Origin: Saccharomyces uvarum
Lineage: Eukaryota; Ascomycota; Saccharomycetes; Saccharomycetales; Saccharomycetaceae
DNA: 64,000 nucleotides
Direction of reading: 5' to 3'
NCBI GenBank assembly: GCA_947243795.1
Contig: OX365934.1
Location: 806,001 to 870,000 of the forward strand
The notes under the pieces are model-generated. The model did not search any database. It had not been told where the DNA came from and saw nothing but the letters and a program-made list of their open reading frames with translations. Below, one piece after another: positions 46,819 through 57,664 of the stretch (within the stretch, counting starts at the first letter, position 1; the number at the start of each line of letters is the position of its first letter). A program made the position numbers and the translations under genes.

Positions 46819-48447
46819 TTAAGAAGTGTTGTTACTTTTAGCGTCTGTATGGTTGTTAGCAAGATGGGCAGCGACAGCGGCTTCTGAAGCTTGCATAGCG
46901 TTTTTTTGCATTTTTTTGCCTGCAAACTTCATACTAAATGGTAACAAAGACGTATTGAGAACAACCCATGCTACAAGAATACCGTAGTTTCTCCCCATTT
47001 TCCTTCTGGTCAAGTTTAAAAAAATCACTTTGTAGATATCCACCGCATTATGAATTGGCATAATGTAACCGTACCTGTAAAATTCATTATTCAATGCCAT
47101 AGGATAGAATGAAGCAGAGATATTCAGGATAATCCACGTCATCAACCAAATACTTAAGTACTGAGGACAATAAGCTATAACTAAGCTCAGTACGTTTTCA
47201 TTGGCACCACCGACAGCCATCATGACCAACCATGTAGACATCCAGTATACGACAAATCCTCCTCTACCAAATGCAGGAGTAAAATCGATCCTAAAGATGG
47301 CTGATACGGTACAGAATCCAACGGAAAGAAGAAAATAGGTTGACCACGAAACTAAAATTCTATAAATTAGAATATGTTTTGGTTTAAGCACTTTAGCCAT
47401 TTCTCCATGCAGTTTTCCGTAAAGCGATAGCTGTAGAACAGTTAACAGAATACAATAAATCAACCCGACTTGCAAAGGGGCCATTAAGATACGATCAGTG
47501 AAGGGACGATGGTCGATGTAATCAAATAATAGTTGACCTGCACTTGCCCAGTTCTGAGTATTAATACTGGCGTCGTTGTAAGTAGCAGTGACGTTGCTCA
47601 TCAACGAGGGAAGATACTCCTTTGCATAGTATTGCTGAAACAAGGCTTCCAATTTCTGCATCAGGGGTAAAATGGTTGCTTTTACACTTGATGGGTCACG
47701 ACCACTTTCATACACTGACTGGAAAAAATCTGAAGAATTAAATAGCGAGTCCGCGTCTTGAGTAATTAAAGAATTGTACAGGGTGTCTGTGGCATTTGGT
47801 TTGACGTTTAGTGCTAACCAATATTTCTCGTCATAAATCAAATCCACCACTTTTGCATCAATCTCGTCGGAATTCGTCGAACCAAACTTCTCGTTAAACG
47901 ATGTTGTATTATATATGTGCCATGTGCCCGGTACAGATGCTAACAATGTAGGTATGATGGCAGATATCGACTCCACAGTACTGTTAGATGGAACATCTTG
48001 TAACACAACAATATTTTTCACTTTAAAAAAATAACGGTTTGTTCCATAACTGGCCCCCCAATAAATTGATATGAGCGAGATACAGAGACATGCAATGAGA
48101 AAGTTGTTGACACCGAATTTCAGCAGTATCTTTTCCCTCTGTTTTTGTAACCTCGGAGAAAAGAGGCCAGTTTTCATTCTCACCAGGGGAGTACCATCGG
48201 CACCACTGTTCCCTTGCTTGTTAGAACCCGTTTCTCCTTTGGACGACTGTGATGAGGCCACCTCATTAGGACGAAAATCTTTCAATGACTCTGCCGACTC
48301 AGAGGATTGACTAAGACCCTCAGCAAAACGCCGGTTACAGTACGACGCACCATCCATCCCACCTGTAAATGCAGCAGCAGCTTCGAGTGCAGGGTTTTCG
48401 ATATATAGCGGCTCCCCGTTCTCAGCATTATTTTCTCTTTCACTCAT
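46819..48447 (-). CDS. SNG1: Sng1, multispan membrane protein (nitrosoguanidine resistance)
   Basis: Sng1 confers resistance to nitrosoguanidine and other drugs when overexpressed and is linked to plasma-membrane lipid asymmetry; its exact activity is unclear. The 542 residues have a polar cytosolic N terminus (about 1-110), a first span at about 112-132 (NFLIACLCISLISIYWGAS), a large soluble loop (about 135-320) with several NxS/T sequons, and then about five more spans from about 325 to 510 (MAPLQVGLIYCILLTVLQLSLY onward). The polar Asn/Asp/Ser-rich C terminus is cytosolic. ATG is at 48445-48447. Close in length to S. cerevisiae (547). Confidence 0.96.
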   Translation of the reverse strand: MSERENNAENGEPLYIENPALEAAAAFTGGMDGASYCNRRFAEGLSQSSESAESLKDFRPNEVASSQSSKGETGSNKQGNSGADGTPLVRMKTGLFSPRLQKQREKILLKFGVNNFLIACLCISLISIYWGASYGTNRYFFKVKNIVVLQDVPSNSTVESISAIIPTLLASVPGTWHIYNTTSFNEKFGSTNSDEIDAKVVDLIYDEKYWLALNVKPNATDTLYNSLITQDADSLFNSSDFFQSVYESGRDPSSVKATILPLMQKLEALFQQYYAKEYLPSLMSNVTATYNDASINTQNWASAGQLLFDYIDHRPFTDRILMAPLQVGLIYCILLTVLQLSLYGKLHGEMAKVLKPKHILIYRILVSWSTYFLLSVGFCTVSAIFRIDFTPAFGRGGFVVYWMSTWLVMMAVGGANENVLSLVIAYCPQYLSIWLMTWIILNISASFYPMALNNEFYRYGYIMPIHNAVDIYKVIFLNLTRRKMGRNYGILVAWVVLNTSLLPFSMKFAGKKMQKNAMQASEAAVAAHLANNHTDAKSNNTS

Positions 48448-48945
48448 CTTCTACGTGGTTGACTATATACTCTTGCAGTAGGACCCTGTCTTTAAGGGTG
48501 TACAACTAAACTACAAGAAATGAAATATCAGTTTGTATATATAAATGCAAACCTTGTGTACACAGACATAGATTTCCAAAGCTAAAAAGCCGTATCCACC
48601 AAAAGCCGTTTCGTAACAGCCGTTTTGAATGGAACGATTTACGATGAGTTTCATGCGGGCTTTGTTAGCTTATCCTAGTTTACACCTTTCCCTCTGCTTG
48701 CCACACCTCAGTAATTAGAAAAATAGGACAATTTCCGCGTATATGCGCGGACTCAAAGGGTAACACGGTCTTCTCAACATTTCTTTCTTTCCGGATTTTT
48801 CAACCTCTTCGAGACCCAGGTGTATAGCGGTGAAAACAATAGTATAGTGTGCATTGGATGTGCAGGATATAATGCGTGCAGGAAAGGAAGTGTGACAGGC
48901 AGGTAGATCGACAAGCCAATCGGGAAGAATTTAATACCGCTTCGT
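48448..48945. other. SNG1-YPP1 divergent promoter region
   Basis: A 498-bp bidirectional promoter. The SNG1 side has TATATATAAATG at about 48534-48547, a plausible TATA element. I see no definite drug-response (PDR) element. Confidence 0.55.
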
Positions 48946-51405
48946 ATGATGCCTAACTCTAAAGCACCACAACAAGCTGCTGTTCCGTTGAAGGTAATAG
49001 ATGTGGTTGACCATGCGCTAAAGGCCCGGCTCCTGGGTGGCAGCACGTTCCATTCGGGGTTCGATAGCTTGGATTCCGTGCTGAACCTGCAATTCAGACT
49101 GCATTACCATGTTCTTGGCTCCAGGGGACTTGCAAAGCCCGTTTGTGAAGTTTTGTTGAAGGACTGCAAACGGCTGGAGAAGAATCTAAGTGTGATGGAG
49201 GAATTGAATGACTATCCCGAGGTTGCAAGGCTGATCGAGAAGATCCTCTTCAATTGCTTTGGTATGCTTTTCTTCTACTTAGGGCAATTCCAGGAATCGC
49301 AGCGCTCTTTGCTGCATTCTTTAAAAATTCACAATAATACTGTGTCACAAAATATATCACTACTGGAACAGTACGACCAGTTCTTGATTTTGGAAAACTT
49401 ATACTATCGTGGTTTACTTTCTCAGGACATTAACATCATGCAAAACACCTTCTACAAGGAACTGCTGACCCACGTGAATACGATCCCGCCGGAGTCAAAT
49501 GGGCTTCTTTTCGAATACATTAATATGATTGTCGCGAAGTTGAGGTTTAACCAAATCCAAGACTTGGCGGAAAATTTCAAAACTACCGTTGATAGTCCCT
49601 TCATCCTTTTTCTCTACATTTTAAAGGAGTTTCAATCATCATCTCAGAAACATACTGATAACGACGATATTTTTTTGAAAATGGGTCAGCATGCATTATC
49701 GAAGGCAAAGTTTCCCAGTGCAAATGAAGTCAATAACAAAAACTTGGAGCATTTTAATATCTTTTTACAGTACTATTTCAAATTCGCATGTGTGAAAAAT
49801 ATGAAAGTTAATCCCGGTTGGTATAGTTTCATCGTCTCTTCTATGGAGAAAACTTTCCAAAGTATTGACATTTCGAAAACAGCAATGATTCTTTTCCAAA
49901 ATCTAAGCAATAACAATAGCAACGACGAGATCAAGCAACAATCATTAAAAAGAGAATCGACACTAAACTTTGTTAATTTTGTCAAATATAACAACAAATA
50001 CTACCAATTAAACAATAATTCCCATCACGACATCATTTCTTTCCTAGACGCATACGCATTCATCTTGCAAGATTCCTCTGAAGCGGATTCCATTGAAAAT
50101 CTTTTTGATTACGATAATACGGTGTCTACATTTACCACTTCACTAATTTCCTTTTATGGAGAGTATAATCTTCCATTAATGAGTAAAACAGAATCTTTAA
50201 ATTGGCTGGAAAACAGCACTAGGTCTGTTTTTCCAGAAAATATTTCGAAAATTTTGGTCAATGCATGGTCGACCTTGTACGAAATCAGAAAGTATCAATT
50301 GGATTTCCTCACATCCAATGATTTGACTTCATATTTATGCAATGCAATGATGTTATCAACAAAAGAAAAGGAGAGTATTACCAATGAAGAGGAGGAAGAA
50401 GGAGAAGAAGAAGAAACACTACGTGAATTACAATTTAAATATTCTTACACCCTAGCACAACAGAGACATATTGAGCCTGCCATCAAGACTTTAGAATCGC
50501 TGATCTTAAGCAAAAGTCCAAACTGCTACAAAGCGTGGCATCTATTGGCTCTGTGTAGGTCTGTCCAAGAGGATAAGGAAATGTCGTATAAGATTGTTTG
50601 CTCTGTACTAGAAGCCATGAATGAAAGTCTTCAAAGTGATACTTTACATCTGAATGATAGATGGCAACTCATTCATCTTAAATTAACTCAATTGGCTATA
50701 ATCGAAGAAATTTTTGGCACGTTGGAAGCTCTGGAGACACTGCCGGAAGTCTTCGAGCTATACACAAAATTGTTTCCTGATTCACGACCAGAATTGAACA
50801 GCGCGGGCCCTAAGTACAGTCAAACTAAAGAATATCTCTTACAGATGGTCTGGATCTTTGCTGCAAATATGTATATGAGAACAAAAGAAAATGACTCGGA
50901 CGCCAAGGCAGCCATCAAGGAAGCCACAAAAGTAGAGAGTAAATTTAAGAACCTAAATTGTAATATTTCTAACGGTTATTTATCGATAATAAAGGATGAA
51001 GCAAATGTTGCACTAAAAGAATTCGAGACCGTACTATACTACGACGAATATAATCTGGATGCCTTAATCGGATTTGCCGAATTAATTTTCCCAGAGGAAC
51101 TAGATGGAAACGAGGAAAAACTCGAAAGTTATTATACACTAAGCCTCGATAAAAAATCAACCAAGCGGGCTCAATTAACGTTTGTAAATGACACAGACAG
51201 GTCTGCAGCGTATGCCAGATTAAAATTTCTACTAGAGTGCGCAATACTAGAGTCAATCGAGGCGTATCATTCCCCAGAGGTATGGTGGTACTTGTCTCTA
51301 ATATACGAAAAGTATCAAGATGATGAATACAAGAATTCCTTATTAAAATGTGTTAAATATCAAGAGTTGAACCCTATTCGCTCTTTCAGATATTGCAATT
51401 ACTAA
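48946..51405 (+). CDS. YPP1: Ypp1, TPR scaffold of the Stt4 PI4-kinase complex
   Basis: Ypp1 (TTC7 homologue) works with Efr3 to hold the PI4-kinase Stt4 in patches at the plasma membrane and make PI4P. The 819 residues are alpha-helical with tetratricopeptide-type repeats, clearest in the C-terminal half (for example LAQQRHIEPAIKTLESLILSKSPNCYKAWHLLALCRSVQEDKEMSYKI, about 503-550, given in parts: HIEPAIKTLESLIL and YKAWHLLALCRSV). A Glu-rich insert lies at about 480-495. Two adjacent ATGs (48946 and 48949) are possible starts; the second gives MPNSKAPQ. The C terminus ends with the short aromatic tail SFRYCNY. Confidence 0.95.
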   Translation: MMPNSKAPQQAAVPLKVIDVVDHALKARLLGGSTFHSGFDSLDSVLNLQFRLHYHVLGSRGLAKPVCEVLLKDCKRLEKNLSVMEELNDYPEVARLIEKILFNCFGMLFFYLGQFQESQRSLLHSLKIHNNTVSQNISLLEQYDQFLILENLYYRGLLSQDINIMQNTFYKELLTHVNTIPPESNGLLFEYINMIVAKLRFNQIQDLAENFKTTVDSPFILFLYILKEFQSSSQKHTDNDDIFLKMGQHALSKAKFPSANEVNNKNLEHFNIFLQYYFKFACVKNMKVNPGWYSFIVSSMEKTFQSIDISKTAMILFQNLSNNNSNDEIKQQSLKRESTLNFVNFVKYNNKYYQLNNNSHHDIISFLDAYAFILQDSSEADSIENLFDYDNTVSTFTTSLISFYGEYNLPLMSKTESLNWLENSTRSVFPENISKILVNAWSTLYEIRKYQLDFLTSNDLTSYLCNAMMLSTKEKESITNEEEEEGEEEETLRELQFKYSYTLAQQRHIEPAIKTLESLILSKSPNCYKAWHLLALCRSVQEDKEMSYKIVCSVLEAMNESLQSDTLHLNDRWQLIHLKLTQLAIIEEIFGTLEALETLPEVFELYTKLFPDSRPELNSAGPKYSQTKEYLLQMVWIFAANMYMRTKENDSDAKAAIKEATKVESKFKNLNCNISNGYLSIIKDEANVALKEFETVLYYDEYNLDALIGFAELIFPEELDGNEEKLESYYTLSLDKKSTKRAQLTFVNDTDRSAAYARLKFLLECAILESIEAYHSPEVWWYLSLIYEKYQDDEYKNSLLKCVKYQELNPIRSFRYCNY

Positions 51406-51695
51406 TAATGCTCCTTCTGAAATTTACATATATATGAATGTCGTGATAGACAGATATCCATAGTAACATTAAAATTAATGAACCGTCTTTTCTTTCTATC
51501 TTGATAAATTAGAACTGCTTAGCAAAGCTCTATTAGGTTACCCGTAAATCTAAAAGTAATAACGTAAGTAAGCTTAGAAAAGAACAGTAGCAATAGACGT
51601 ATTTTGCGTTATAATGGTTCCTCTAAACAACTTTTACCAACCGTTCACATAAGTAGACTATAACACAATCATACTGGTTTTCTTACCGTCCATCA
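51406..51695. other. YPP1 3' flank and PMT6 promoter
   Basis: A 290-bp gap between tandem plus-strand genes. An exact Reb1 site, GTTACCCG at 51537-51544, lies about 150 bp upstream of PMT6. Confidence 0.6.
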
Positions 51696-53975
51696 ATGAG
51701 TAAAGCCAAGGTAACAGGGTTTTCGTTAATTGATGCTGACGATGAAAGTTTACGTGAACATCACGTAAATCAATTAGATGCAGATGATGGCAAAACCCAA
51801 GATGGACAGCCGAATGCCCTTGACGAATTAGAAAAAGAGCACAGGGCAAAAAAAAACAGAAAGTTTATCATGTTGGCAATTATAAAGGACGTCATAGGAC
51901 CGCTCCTATTGACTATACTTTCATTCTATCTAAGATTCAAACGCATAGATCAGAACAATTACGTTGTCTGGGATGAGGCTCATTTTGGGAAGTTTGGTTC
52001 ATACTACATCAAACATGAATACTACCATGATGTACATCCACCACTAGGTAAGATGCTTATTGCGCTGAGTGAATGGATAGCCGGATTCGATGGACAATTT
52101 GACTTCTCCTCTAATAATGCATACCCCGAAGAGGTAAACTTTAAGGTAATGAGACAATTCAATGCCTCATTTGGTGCTTTGTGTACCCCGGTGGTTTTCT
52201 TTACTGCCAAATGGATGGGATTCAACTATTTGACTGTATATTTAATCGCTACAATGGTAACTTTGGAACACTCCTATATCGTTCTGTCAAAATTTATTTT
52301 GCTGGATTCTATGCTACTTTTTTTCACAATGACAACTTTTGCCTGTATGGTGAGGCTGTATACTTTGAGAAAACAACAAATGACGAGAAAGTGGTCTCTA
52401 TGGATGCTATTGACAGGGTTATCAATAGGCTGTGTTTGTTCTGTGAAATGGGTTGGTTTATTTATCACAGTTGTAGTTGGCCTCTACACATGTATAGAAT
52501 TGTTTTTGCTTTACTGTGATACTGCCTTGCCTAGAGTAAAATACTATAAACACTGGCTTATCAGAATCATTAACCTGATAGTTATTCCGTTTCTTATCTA
52601 TCTCTACTGCTTCAAAATTCATTTTGTCCTATTGTACAAGTCTGGTACAGGTGACTCTACAACCAATACGTTATTTCAGATTAATTTGGAGGGAACTCAA
52701 ATCAAAGCTGGTCCTCGTGACGTAGTATTTGGATCTGAGTTAACAATAAGATCCCATGGTTTAAGTCCAAATCTGTTACATTCACATGTTCAGTTATATC
52801 CAGAGGGTTCCGGTCAACGTCAAGTTACAGGATATGGATTTGCCGATTCTAATAATGTTTGGAAGTTTGAATTTCCAAGATCTTCTGGATCGCAACTGGA
52901 CAAGAACGGGACTCTGAACGGCAAAATAGTTCCAATAGCGGATGGTACGGAAGTCCGTCTGTCCCATAACAATACAGGATCCAATCTTCATTCTCATGAA
53001 GTGCCTTCTCACGTATCTAGGGGAAACTTCGAAGTTTCAGGCTATGGATCACAAGACGTTGGGGACGGAAAGGATGATTGGATTGTAGAAATTGTAAAAC
53101 AAATGGATTCTCCAAATCCCGACTACGCAAATGAAGATCCAAATGCCTTGCACCCTGTTTCTACTTTTTTCAGATTGAAGCACAAGGTGTTGGGTTGTTA
53201 CCTAGCTTCTACTGGGCTAACATACCCAGCTTGGGGTTTCAAACAGGCCGAAATTGTTTGCAAGGATTCATGGAGTCATAGAGATAAATCAACTTGGTGG
53301 AATGTAGAGGATCATTGGAACAATAATTTGGAAACCCCAGAAGGTTATGTTCCACCAAAATCTAATTTTTGGACTGATTTTGTTTTGACCAACTTCGCCA
53401 TGGCGTCATCTAATAATGCATTAGTTCCTGATGAAGACAAATACGATAGTTTATCATCAAATGCATGGGAATGGCCAACGTTGCATAAAGGACTACGAAT
53501 GTGCTCGTGGGCAGATTATATCGATAGGTATTACCTAATGGGGTCCCCATTCAATACATGGATATCTACTGCATGTTTACTAATATTTCCATTCATCATC
53601 ATTTCTTTATTATATCGATGGAGAAGACAAACGCTTTATCTTTCGGACGATCAAATCTGGAAAGTGACCATTCAAGGTATTTTTCCTTTTATCGCTTGGA
53701 TGACACACTACTTGCCATTTGCGATAATGGGGAGAGTAACATATGTACATCATTACGTTCCCGCCCTTTATTTCGCGATACTCGTGTTTGGATTCTTCGT
53801 TGATCTTACTTTGACCAGGGCCCATTGGATTATCAAATATCCTGTTTATTTGTCACTGTTTGGTGGGTGCATATACATATACAACCTTTTTGCTCCATTA
53901 TGTCAAGGTATGCACGGTGATGGGAAAAGATACCTGCCTTTAGAATGGCTATCCACTTGGGATATGGCGGTTTAA
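51696..53975 (+). CDS. PMT6: Protein O-mannosyltransferase Pmt6
   Basis: Pmt6 is an ER-membrane enzyme of the PMT2-like class that transfers mannose from dolichol-phosphate mannose to Ser/Thr of secretory proteins. The 759 residues match S. cerevisiae. After an acidic cytosolic N terminus come the first span (about 62-80) and the catalytic acidic pair Asp93-Glu94 in NNYVVWDEAHFGKFGSYY. Further spans run to about 310. The luminal MIR region follows (about 335-525), with SHGLSPNLLHSHVQLYPEGSG (in part LLHSHVQLYPEGS) typical of MIR repeats. More spans (about 615-750) lead to the HHYVPALYF motif near 690. ATG is at 51696. Confidence 0.98.
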   Translation: MSKAKVTGFSLIDADDESLREHHVNQLDADDGKTQDGQPNALDELEKEHRAKKNRKFIMLAIIKDVIGPLLLTILSFYLRFKRIDQNNYVVWDEAHFGKFGSYYIKHEYYHDVHPPLGKMLIALSEWIAGFDGQFDFSSNNAYPEEVNFKVMRQFNASFGALCTPVVFFTAKWMGFNYLTVYLIATMVTLEHSYIVLSKFILLDSMLLFFTMTTFACMVRLYTLRKQQMTRKWSLWMLLTGLSIGCVCSVKWVGLFITVVVGLYTCIELFLLYCDTALPRVKYYKHWLIRIINLIVIPFLIYLYCFKIHFVLLYKSGTGDSTTNTLFQINLEGTQIKAGPRDVVFGSELTIRSHGLSPNLLHSHVQLYPEGSGQRQVTGYGFADSNNVWKFEFPRSSGSQLDKNGTLNGKIVPIADGTEVRLSHNNTGSNLHSHEVPSHVSRGNFEVSGYGSQDVGDGKDDWIVEIVKQMDSPNPDYANEDPNALHPVSTFFRLKHKVLGCYLASTGLTYPAWGFKQAEIVCKDSWSHRDKSTWWNVEDHWNNNLETPEGYVPPKSNFWTDFVLTNFAMASSNNALVPDEDKYDSLSSNAWEWPTLHKGLRMCSWADYIDRYYLMGSPFNTWISTACLLIFPFIIISLLYRWRRQTLYLSDDQIWKVTIQGIFPFIAWMTHYLPFAIMGRVTYVHHYVPALYFAILVFGFFVDLTLTRAHWIIKYPVYLSLFGGCIYIYNLFAPLCQGMHGDGKRYLPLEWLSTWDMAV

Positions 53976-54094
53976 TAAAGATATTTAATAATCTATGTAA
54001 TGCTTATTGAAAGCTGTAAATGATATAATTCCATTAAGGTAGGAGAAATTCATCTTTCCTTTCATTTCTACTGAGAAATAATATAAAATATAAC

Positions 54095-56470
54095 CTATTC
54101 GTATGCTAAAGAGTATACACGGGTAGACAAATCGCTACTTCCAACGCCAAAATAAAATCTACCGTTTCTTTTCAGATGAGACCATCTCAATCTTGTAATC
54201 TTATCTGCTGGCGTTATGTCCTCTTTCAACTGTGATATTAATTCGAAGTTGCCAGAAAAATAACTGTACAAATAGATTTCACCATCTTCAAGACCCACCG
54301 ATATTAAAATCTTGCCTCCCACCATGGTATCGTGTATAGAGACAGCCGTGGCAGGTTTGCTATGCTTAATGGATGCTTCCATGACGTAATCATCTGTTGG
54401 TTCCGTTTGATGTCTCCAGATCTTGACAGTCTTATCTCTGGAGGCGGTGACAAAGACATTACCAAACTCCAATGGTGCCCAATCTGCGTCCCAAATAATT
54501 CTTGTATGTGGTTTTTCATTCTTATATCTTAATTCAAAAGTATTATCTTCCATATTTCTTTCCCAAAGTGCCCATTTTCTGTCCCTACAAACACTCAGCA
54601 GGAATTTTCCATCCTTTGAAAATTTCAATCTTGTTATCGTTAAGTTGTGGAACGGTAAAGCTGGCTTTATTTCTAACCAATTTTCTGTACTAAATACTCT
54701 TATAACCGCATTTTGGACATTATTAGATCTACAAGCAGAGGCAATTAGTTTCTGATCTGGAGAAACATCAAGACACGTTATTTCAAAACCGTGTCCGTAA
54801 AGTTTTTCCACTTCTGGCCACAATAGGTGTCTTTGCAATTGATCTTCCATTGGTGGAGTTTCCAATAAGGATAAAGGATCGATAACATCCGACTCTTTGA
54901 TGCTGCTATCTTCATCGTCATCTTCATCATCATCTTTATTATCGTCATCCTCGCCGGCTTTATTAGATAAACCTAGAACAGGTACAGTGGCAGACTCAGG
55001 CATTTCATTTTCTTGACCAAATTGAACACCAACAAACTTCTGCAACATTCCAGCCACACCTTTAGGTAAATCAAAAGATCTTAGAATTTTTTCATCGCCA
55101 CCACTTACAAATCGTGTATCAGTGACCGGCTCAACACAAATCATATCATAACCATGTATTTGGGGCCTAGAAAATTCATGCCAAGTGGTAACATCTCTTT
55201 TCTGTCCGTTGGCGTTATACACCCATGGTGCGTACAGTCTTGTTGTCTGGTCTAGAGAAGTTGCCAATAGGTACTCACCACTGGGAGACCAAGCAACATC
55301 TGTCACGTCCTTTGTGGCACCTGTTGTACCTAATTTTTGGTCACAGATTATGTTATCCTTGGTACACCACATTCTCCAAGACCCAGTCTTACCATTAGTC
55401 AAAAAGTAATCCATTCCTTCGTGAGTAAACCATATACAGGACCAAAACCCACCGGAAGAACCGGTGGCAGTCGAAGCACCTTTCGAGGATATTTCTCCCA
55501 ATCTCAGACCACATACCCAAATACCCGAGGTCTCGTCAGGTTCCCATACCATCAATGAAGTATCAGCGGTGGCGGCTAGTAGTTGTAAACGAGATTCGTG
55601 CCACTGAAGAGATGAAATCCAGTCATCATGGCCCATAATCAATGCTTCGAAATCGATACCCACTCTCAAATCATCATCAATATGGAATTTATATTGTTTA
55701 TTACTTAACAAGGTCAACTTCTTTGAATTTTCCTCTGTGTCATCAATTAAATCATTAACCCTAACTCTCCACAATCTGATATAACGGTCTTGGGACCCAG
55801 AACATAATAAATAGTCTCCTGGAGTTTCTTGGTGACGGAAGGCCAATGATTTAATCCAGTCTTCATGGCCTTCTAATTCTGCAACAATTTGGCAGTTTTC
55901 GATGTCCGCATTATTTAGGATGAAAGAGACGATGAATACATGTACATTGGTACCACCGATGGCAAGCAAGTACTTGTTTTTTTCAACTCTAGACAATGAT
56001 AAACATAATGGATAGAAGAAGCCCTTTTTTATGGTAATTTCGTGACCAAGACTAAACTGATCGGTTTGTGTATTCTGTGTCCACAGAGTGACGGTACCAT
56101 CTGCACAACCGACGGCAATGATGTTTGGTAAAGCGGTCAATGTCACGATTGTCTTTGAATAGTGTTTAATGGTTTGAATACATTGTAAATGAGAGTCATC
56201 GATGAATTTCCAAATCTTGACATGATGATCTTCAGATGCGGATACCATAAATTCTGTCTCCGGGATAAACTTCACACAGGTGACCTCAGCTTCATGACTT
56301 TTCAAAGTTGCGTAGACGCCTTGGTTATTAAGTTCGATGGGACTCCATAATGCAATGGTATTGCCTGCACCGAATGCAACAATTTTTTTACCATTGTGTA
56401 GATCACCAACTTGTGTTTGCTTGTTAGCACCTATAAAGATGGCTTCGGGAACAACAACAGATTCCACCAT
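54095..56470 (-). CDS. ELP2: Elp2, WD40 subunit of Elongator
   Basis: Elp2 is a scaffold subunit of the six-subunit Elongator complex, which modifies wobble uridines of tRNAs (5-carboxymethyl derivatives). The 791 residues form two WD40 propellers: repeats such as SHEAEVTCVKFIPETEFMVSAS (in part HEAEVTCVKF, near 60), GHEDWIKSLAF, GHDDWISSLQW and GHGFEITCLDVSPD. An acidic insert (about 505-530, DDDNKDDDEDDDEDSS) lies between the propellers. ATG is at 56468-56470. An RRPE-like GAAAATTTTC is about 125 bp upstream. Confidence 0.98.
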   Translation of the reverse strand: MVESVVVPEAIFIGANKQTQVGDLHNGKKIVAFGAGNTIALWSPIELNNQGVYATLKSHEAEVTCVKFIPETEFMVSASEDHHVKIWKFIDDSHLQCIQTIKHYSKTIVTLTALPNIIAVGCADGTVTLWTQNTQTDQFSLGHEITIKKGFFYPLCLSLSRVEKNKYLLAIGGTNVHVFIVSFILNNADIENCQIVAELEGHEDWIKSLAFRHQETPGDYLLCSGSQDRYIRLWRVRVNDLIDDTEENSKKLTLLSNKQYKFHIDDDLRVGIDFEALIMGHDDWISSLQWHESRLQLLAATADTSLMVWEPDETSGIWVCGLRLGEISSKGASTATGSSGGFWSCIWFTHEGMDYFLTNGKTGSWRMWCTKDNIICDQKLGTTGATKDVTDVAWSPSGEYLLATSLDQTTRLYAPWVYNANGQKRDVTTWHEFSRPQIHGYDMICVEPVTDTRFVSGGDEKILRSFDLPKGVAGMLQKFVGVQFGQENEMPESATVPVLGLSNKAGEDDDNKDDDEDDDEDSSIKESDVIDPLSLLETPPMEDQLQRHLLWPEVEKLYGHGFEITCLDVSPDQKLIASACRSNNVQNAVIRVFSTENWLEIKPALPFHNLTITRLKFSKDGKFLLSVCRDRKWALWERNMEDNTFELRYKNEKPHTRIIWDADWAPLEFGNVFVTASRDKTVKIWRHQTEPTDDYVMEASIKHSKPATAVSIHDTMVGGKILISVGLEDGEIYLYSYFSGNFELISQLKEDITPADKITRLRWSHLKRNGRFYFGVGSSDLSTRVYSLAYE

Positions 56471-56696
56471 AATTGTGACACGCCGATGTAAGACTTTTCG
56501 GGGCGGGTCTAAGTATATTTAGATGCAAGTATATGTAATGGTCTACACATGTACCTTTTGCTTCAATAGTAGGCCCATCGCCTATCAAAAAACAGAAAAT
56601 TTTCAATTTTTTCAAAAAACGGTAACTTTCCCAGTCACGTGGACGCGGCTGAAAAGGTAGAGTTGCATAAGTTATAGACATATATATGTTATGTTA

Positions 56697-57374
56697 TTAT
56701 TTCTTAGGTTGCAATGCCGTCTTGCACATTTCAAACTTTTCAAACTCACCCTCAAAAAAGTGAGACTTGAGCATCTTACTGAACCACTTAGTGATTTCCG
56801 GGTGCTTTGATCTCCATTCTTCGTCGAAGATACTTATGAACCCCAATGAAAAAACAGTAGCAGAGATTAGATCAGCAAGAGTTTCATGATCATCACAGGC
56901 CAGGAACTGCTGCTTCTTCAGCCTTCTCTCGTAAAGGGAGACAATAGTGTCAATGTTCTCTCTTGCGGTGTTGAACTCGACGGCATCGTACGGCTTCATT
57001 CCCATTATGGGGTAGAACACCTTACACAGCTCAACCAAGAAATCGCTGTTAGAGAGCGACTCCCATCTCAGAATGTCCGCACGGACCTTAAAATCCCCCA
57101 TGGGCCCCAATAGGCGTGTAACGGCTTCTCTGTCCTTGGACAGATGGATTAGGTAATAGTCAATGGCCATTGCCTCGGTGAGGGTCCACTCGTCGTGTGG
57201 CCCCACAAAAGTGGGGTACTTTCCCCAGGGAAATTCGCTTTCGTACAGTTCTTGAGCGTCGCTGGGGTCCTTGAGGTCGATGTCCAACTTCAACGAACGC
57301 ACCAACCCCCTTGGCACGATTGTTCTGATCAAGTTTCTTGCCTTCAAATCAGTAAATAAAATTCCACCAGACAT
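56697..57374 (-). CDS. GST-like protein related to eEF1B-gamma N-terminal domain (YGR201C)
   Basis: A 225-residue protein of the glutathione S-transferase fold most like the N-terminal half of translation factor eEF1B-gamma (yeast Tef3/Tef4). S. cerevisiae has the syntenic YGR201C. Visible parts are a thioredoxin-like N terminus (about 1-85: SGGILFTDLKARNLIRTIVP, then FPWGKYPTFVGPHDEWTLTEA) and an all-helical C-terminal domain (about 95-215: LADLISATVFSLGFISIFDEEW is given in part as LADLISATVFSLG). It lacks the eEF1B-gamma C-terminal domain. Its function is unproven; GST activity or translation-factor binding are both possible. ATG is at 57372-57374. Confidence 0.93.
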   Translation of the reverse strand: MSGGILFTDLKARNLIRTIVPRGLVRSLKLDIDLKDPSDAQELYESEFPWGKYPTFVGPHDEWTLTEAMAIDYYLIHLSKDREAVTRLLGPMGDFKVRADILRWESLSNSDFLVELCKVFYPIMGMKPYDAVEFNTARENIDTIVSLYERRLKKQQFLACDDHETLADLISATVFSLGFISIFDEEWRSKHPEITKWFSKMLKSHFFEGEFEKFEMCKTALQPKK

Positions 57375-57575
57375 TGTTGGGTTTTCTACGCCTTGATGAT
57401 GGATAGGATGGGATATTCACTGTTGTGTGTGGTATTGCTATGTGCGTCTGTGCTTTTATAAGGGATGGTGTCGCTTAAAACAAGGGCCGGCTATTAAAGG
57501 GGCCCTCCTGTAATGGTTGGGTTAATGAGAGTAAAAGTTTTTTCATCTAGTTATATCTCTAAATATCTACATACA

Positions 57576-57612
<37 letters not shown>

Positions 57613-57664
57613 CTCGTCATAAGACGTTAAAGGGGTCGCGCAAGTACCGAGGGAAGAGCTTAGT
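57375..57664. other. YGR201C promoter and PCT1 3' flank
   Basis: A 290-bp gap between two minus-strand genes. It holds the TG repeat and a GGGCCGG/GGGGCCC-rich patch at about 57484-57506 that could carry upstream activating sites of YGR201C. Confidence 0.5.
57580..57610. repeat. (TG)n dinucleotide repeat
   Basis: About 15 TG units between the YGR201C promoter and the PCT1 3' end. Such tracts can adopt Z-DNA and are length-variable. Confidence 0.9.
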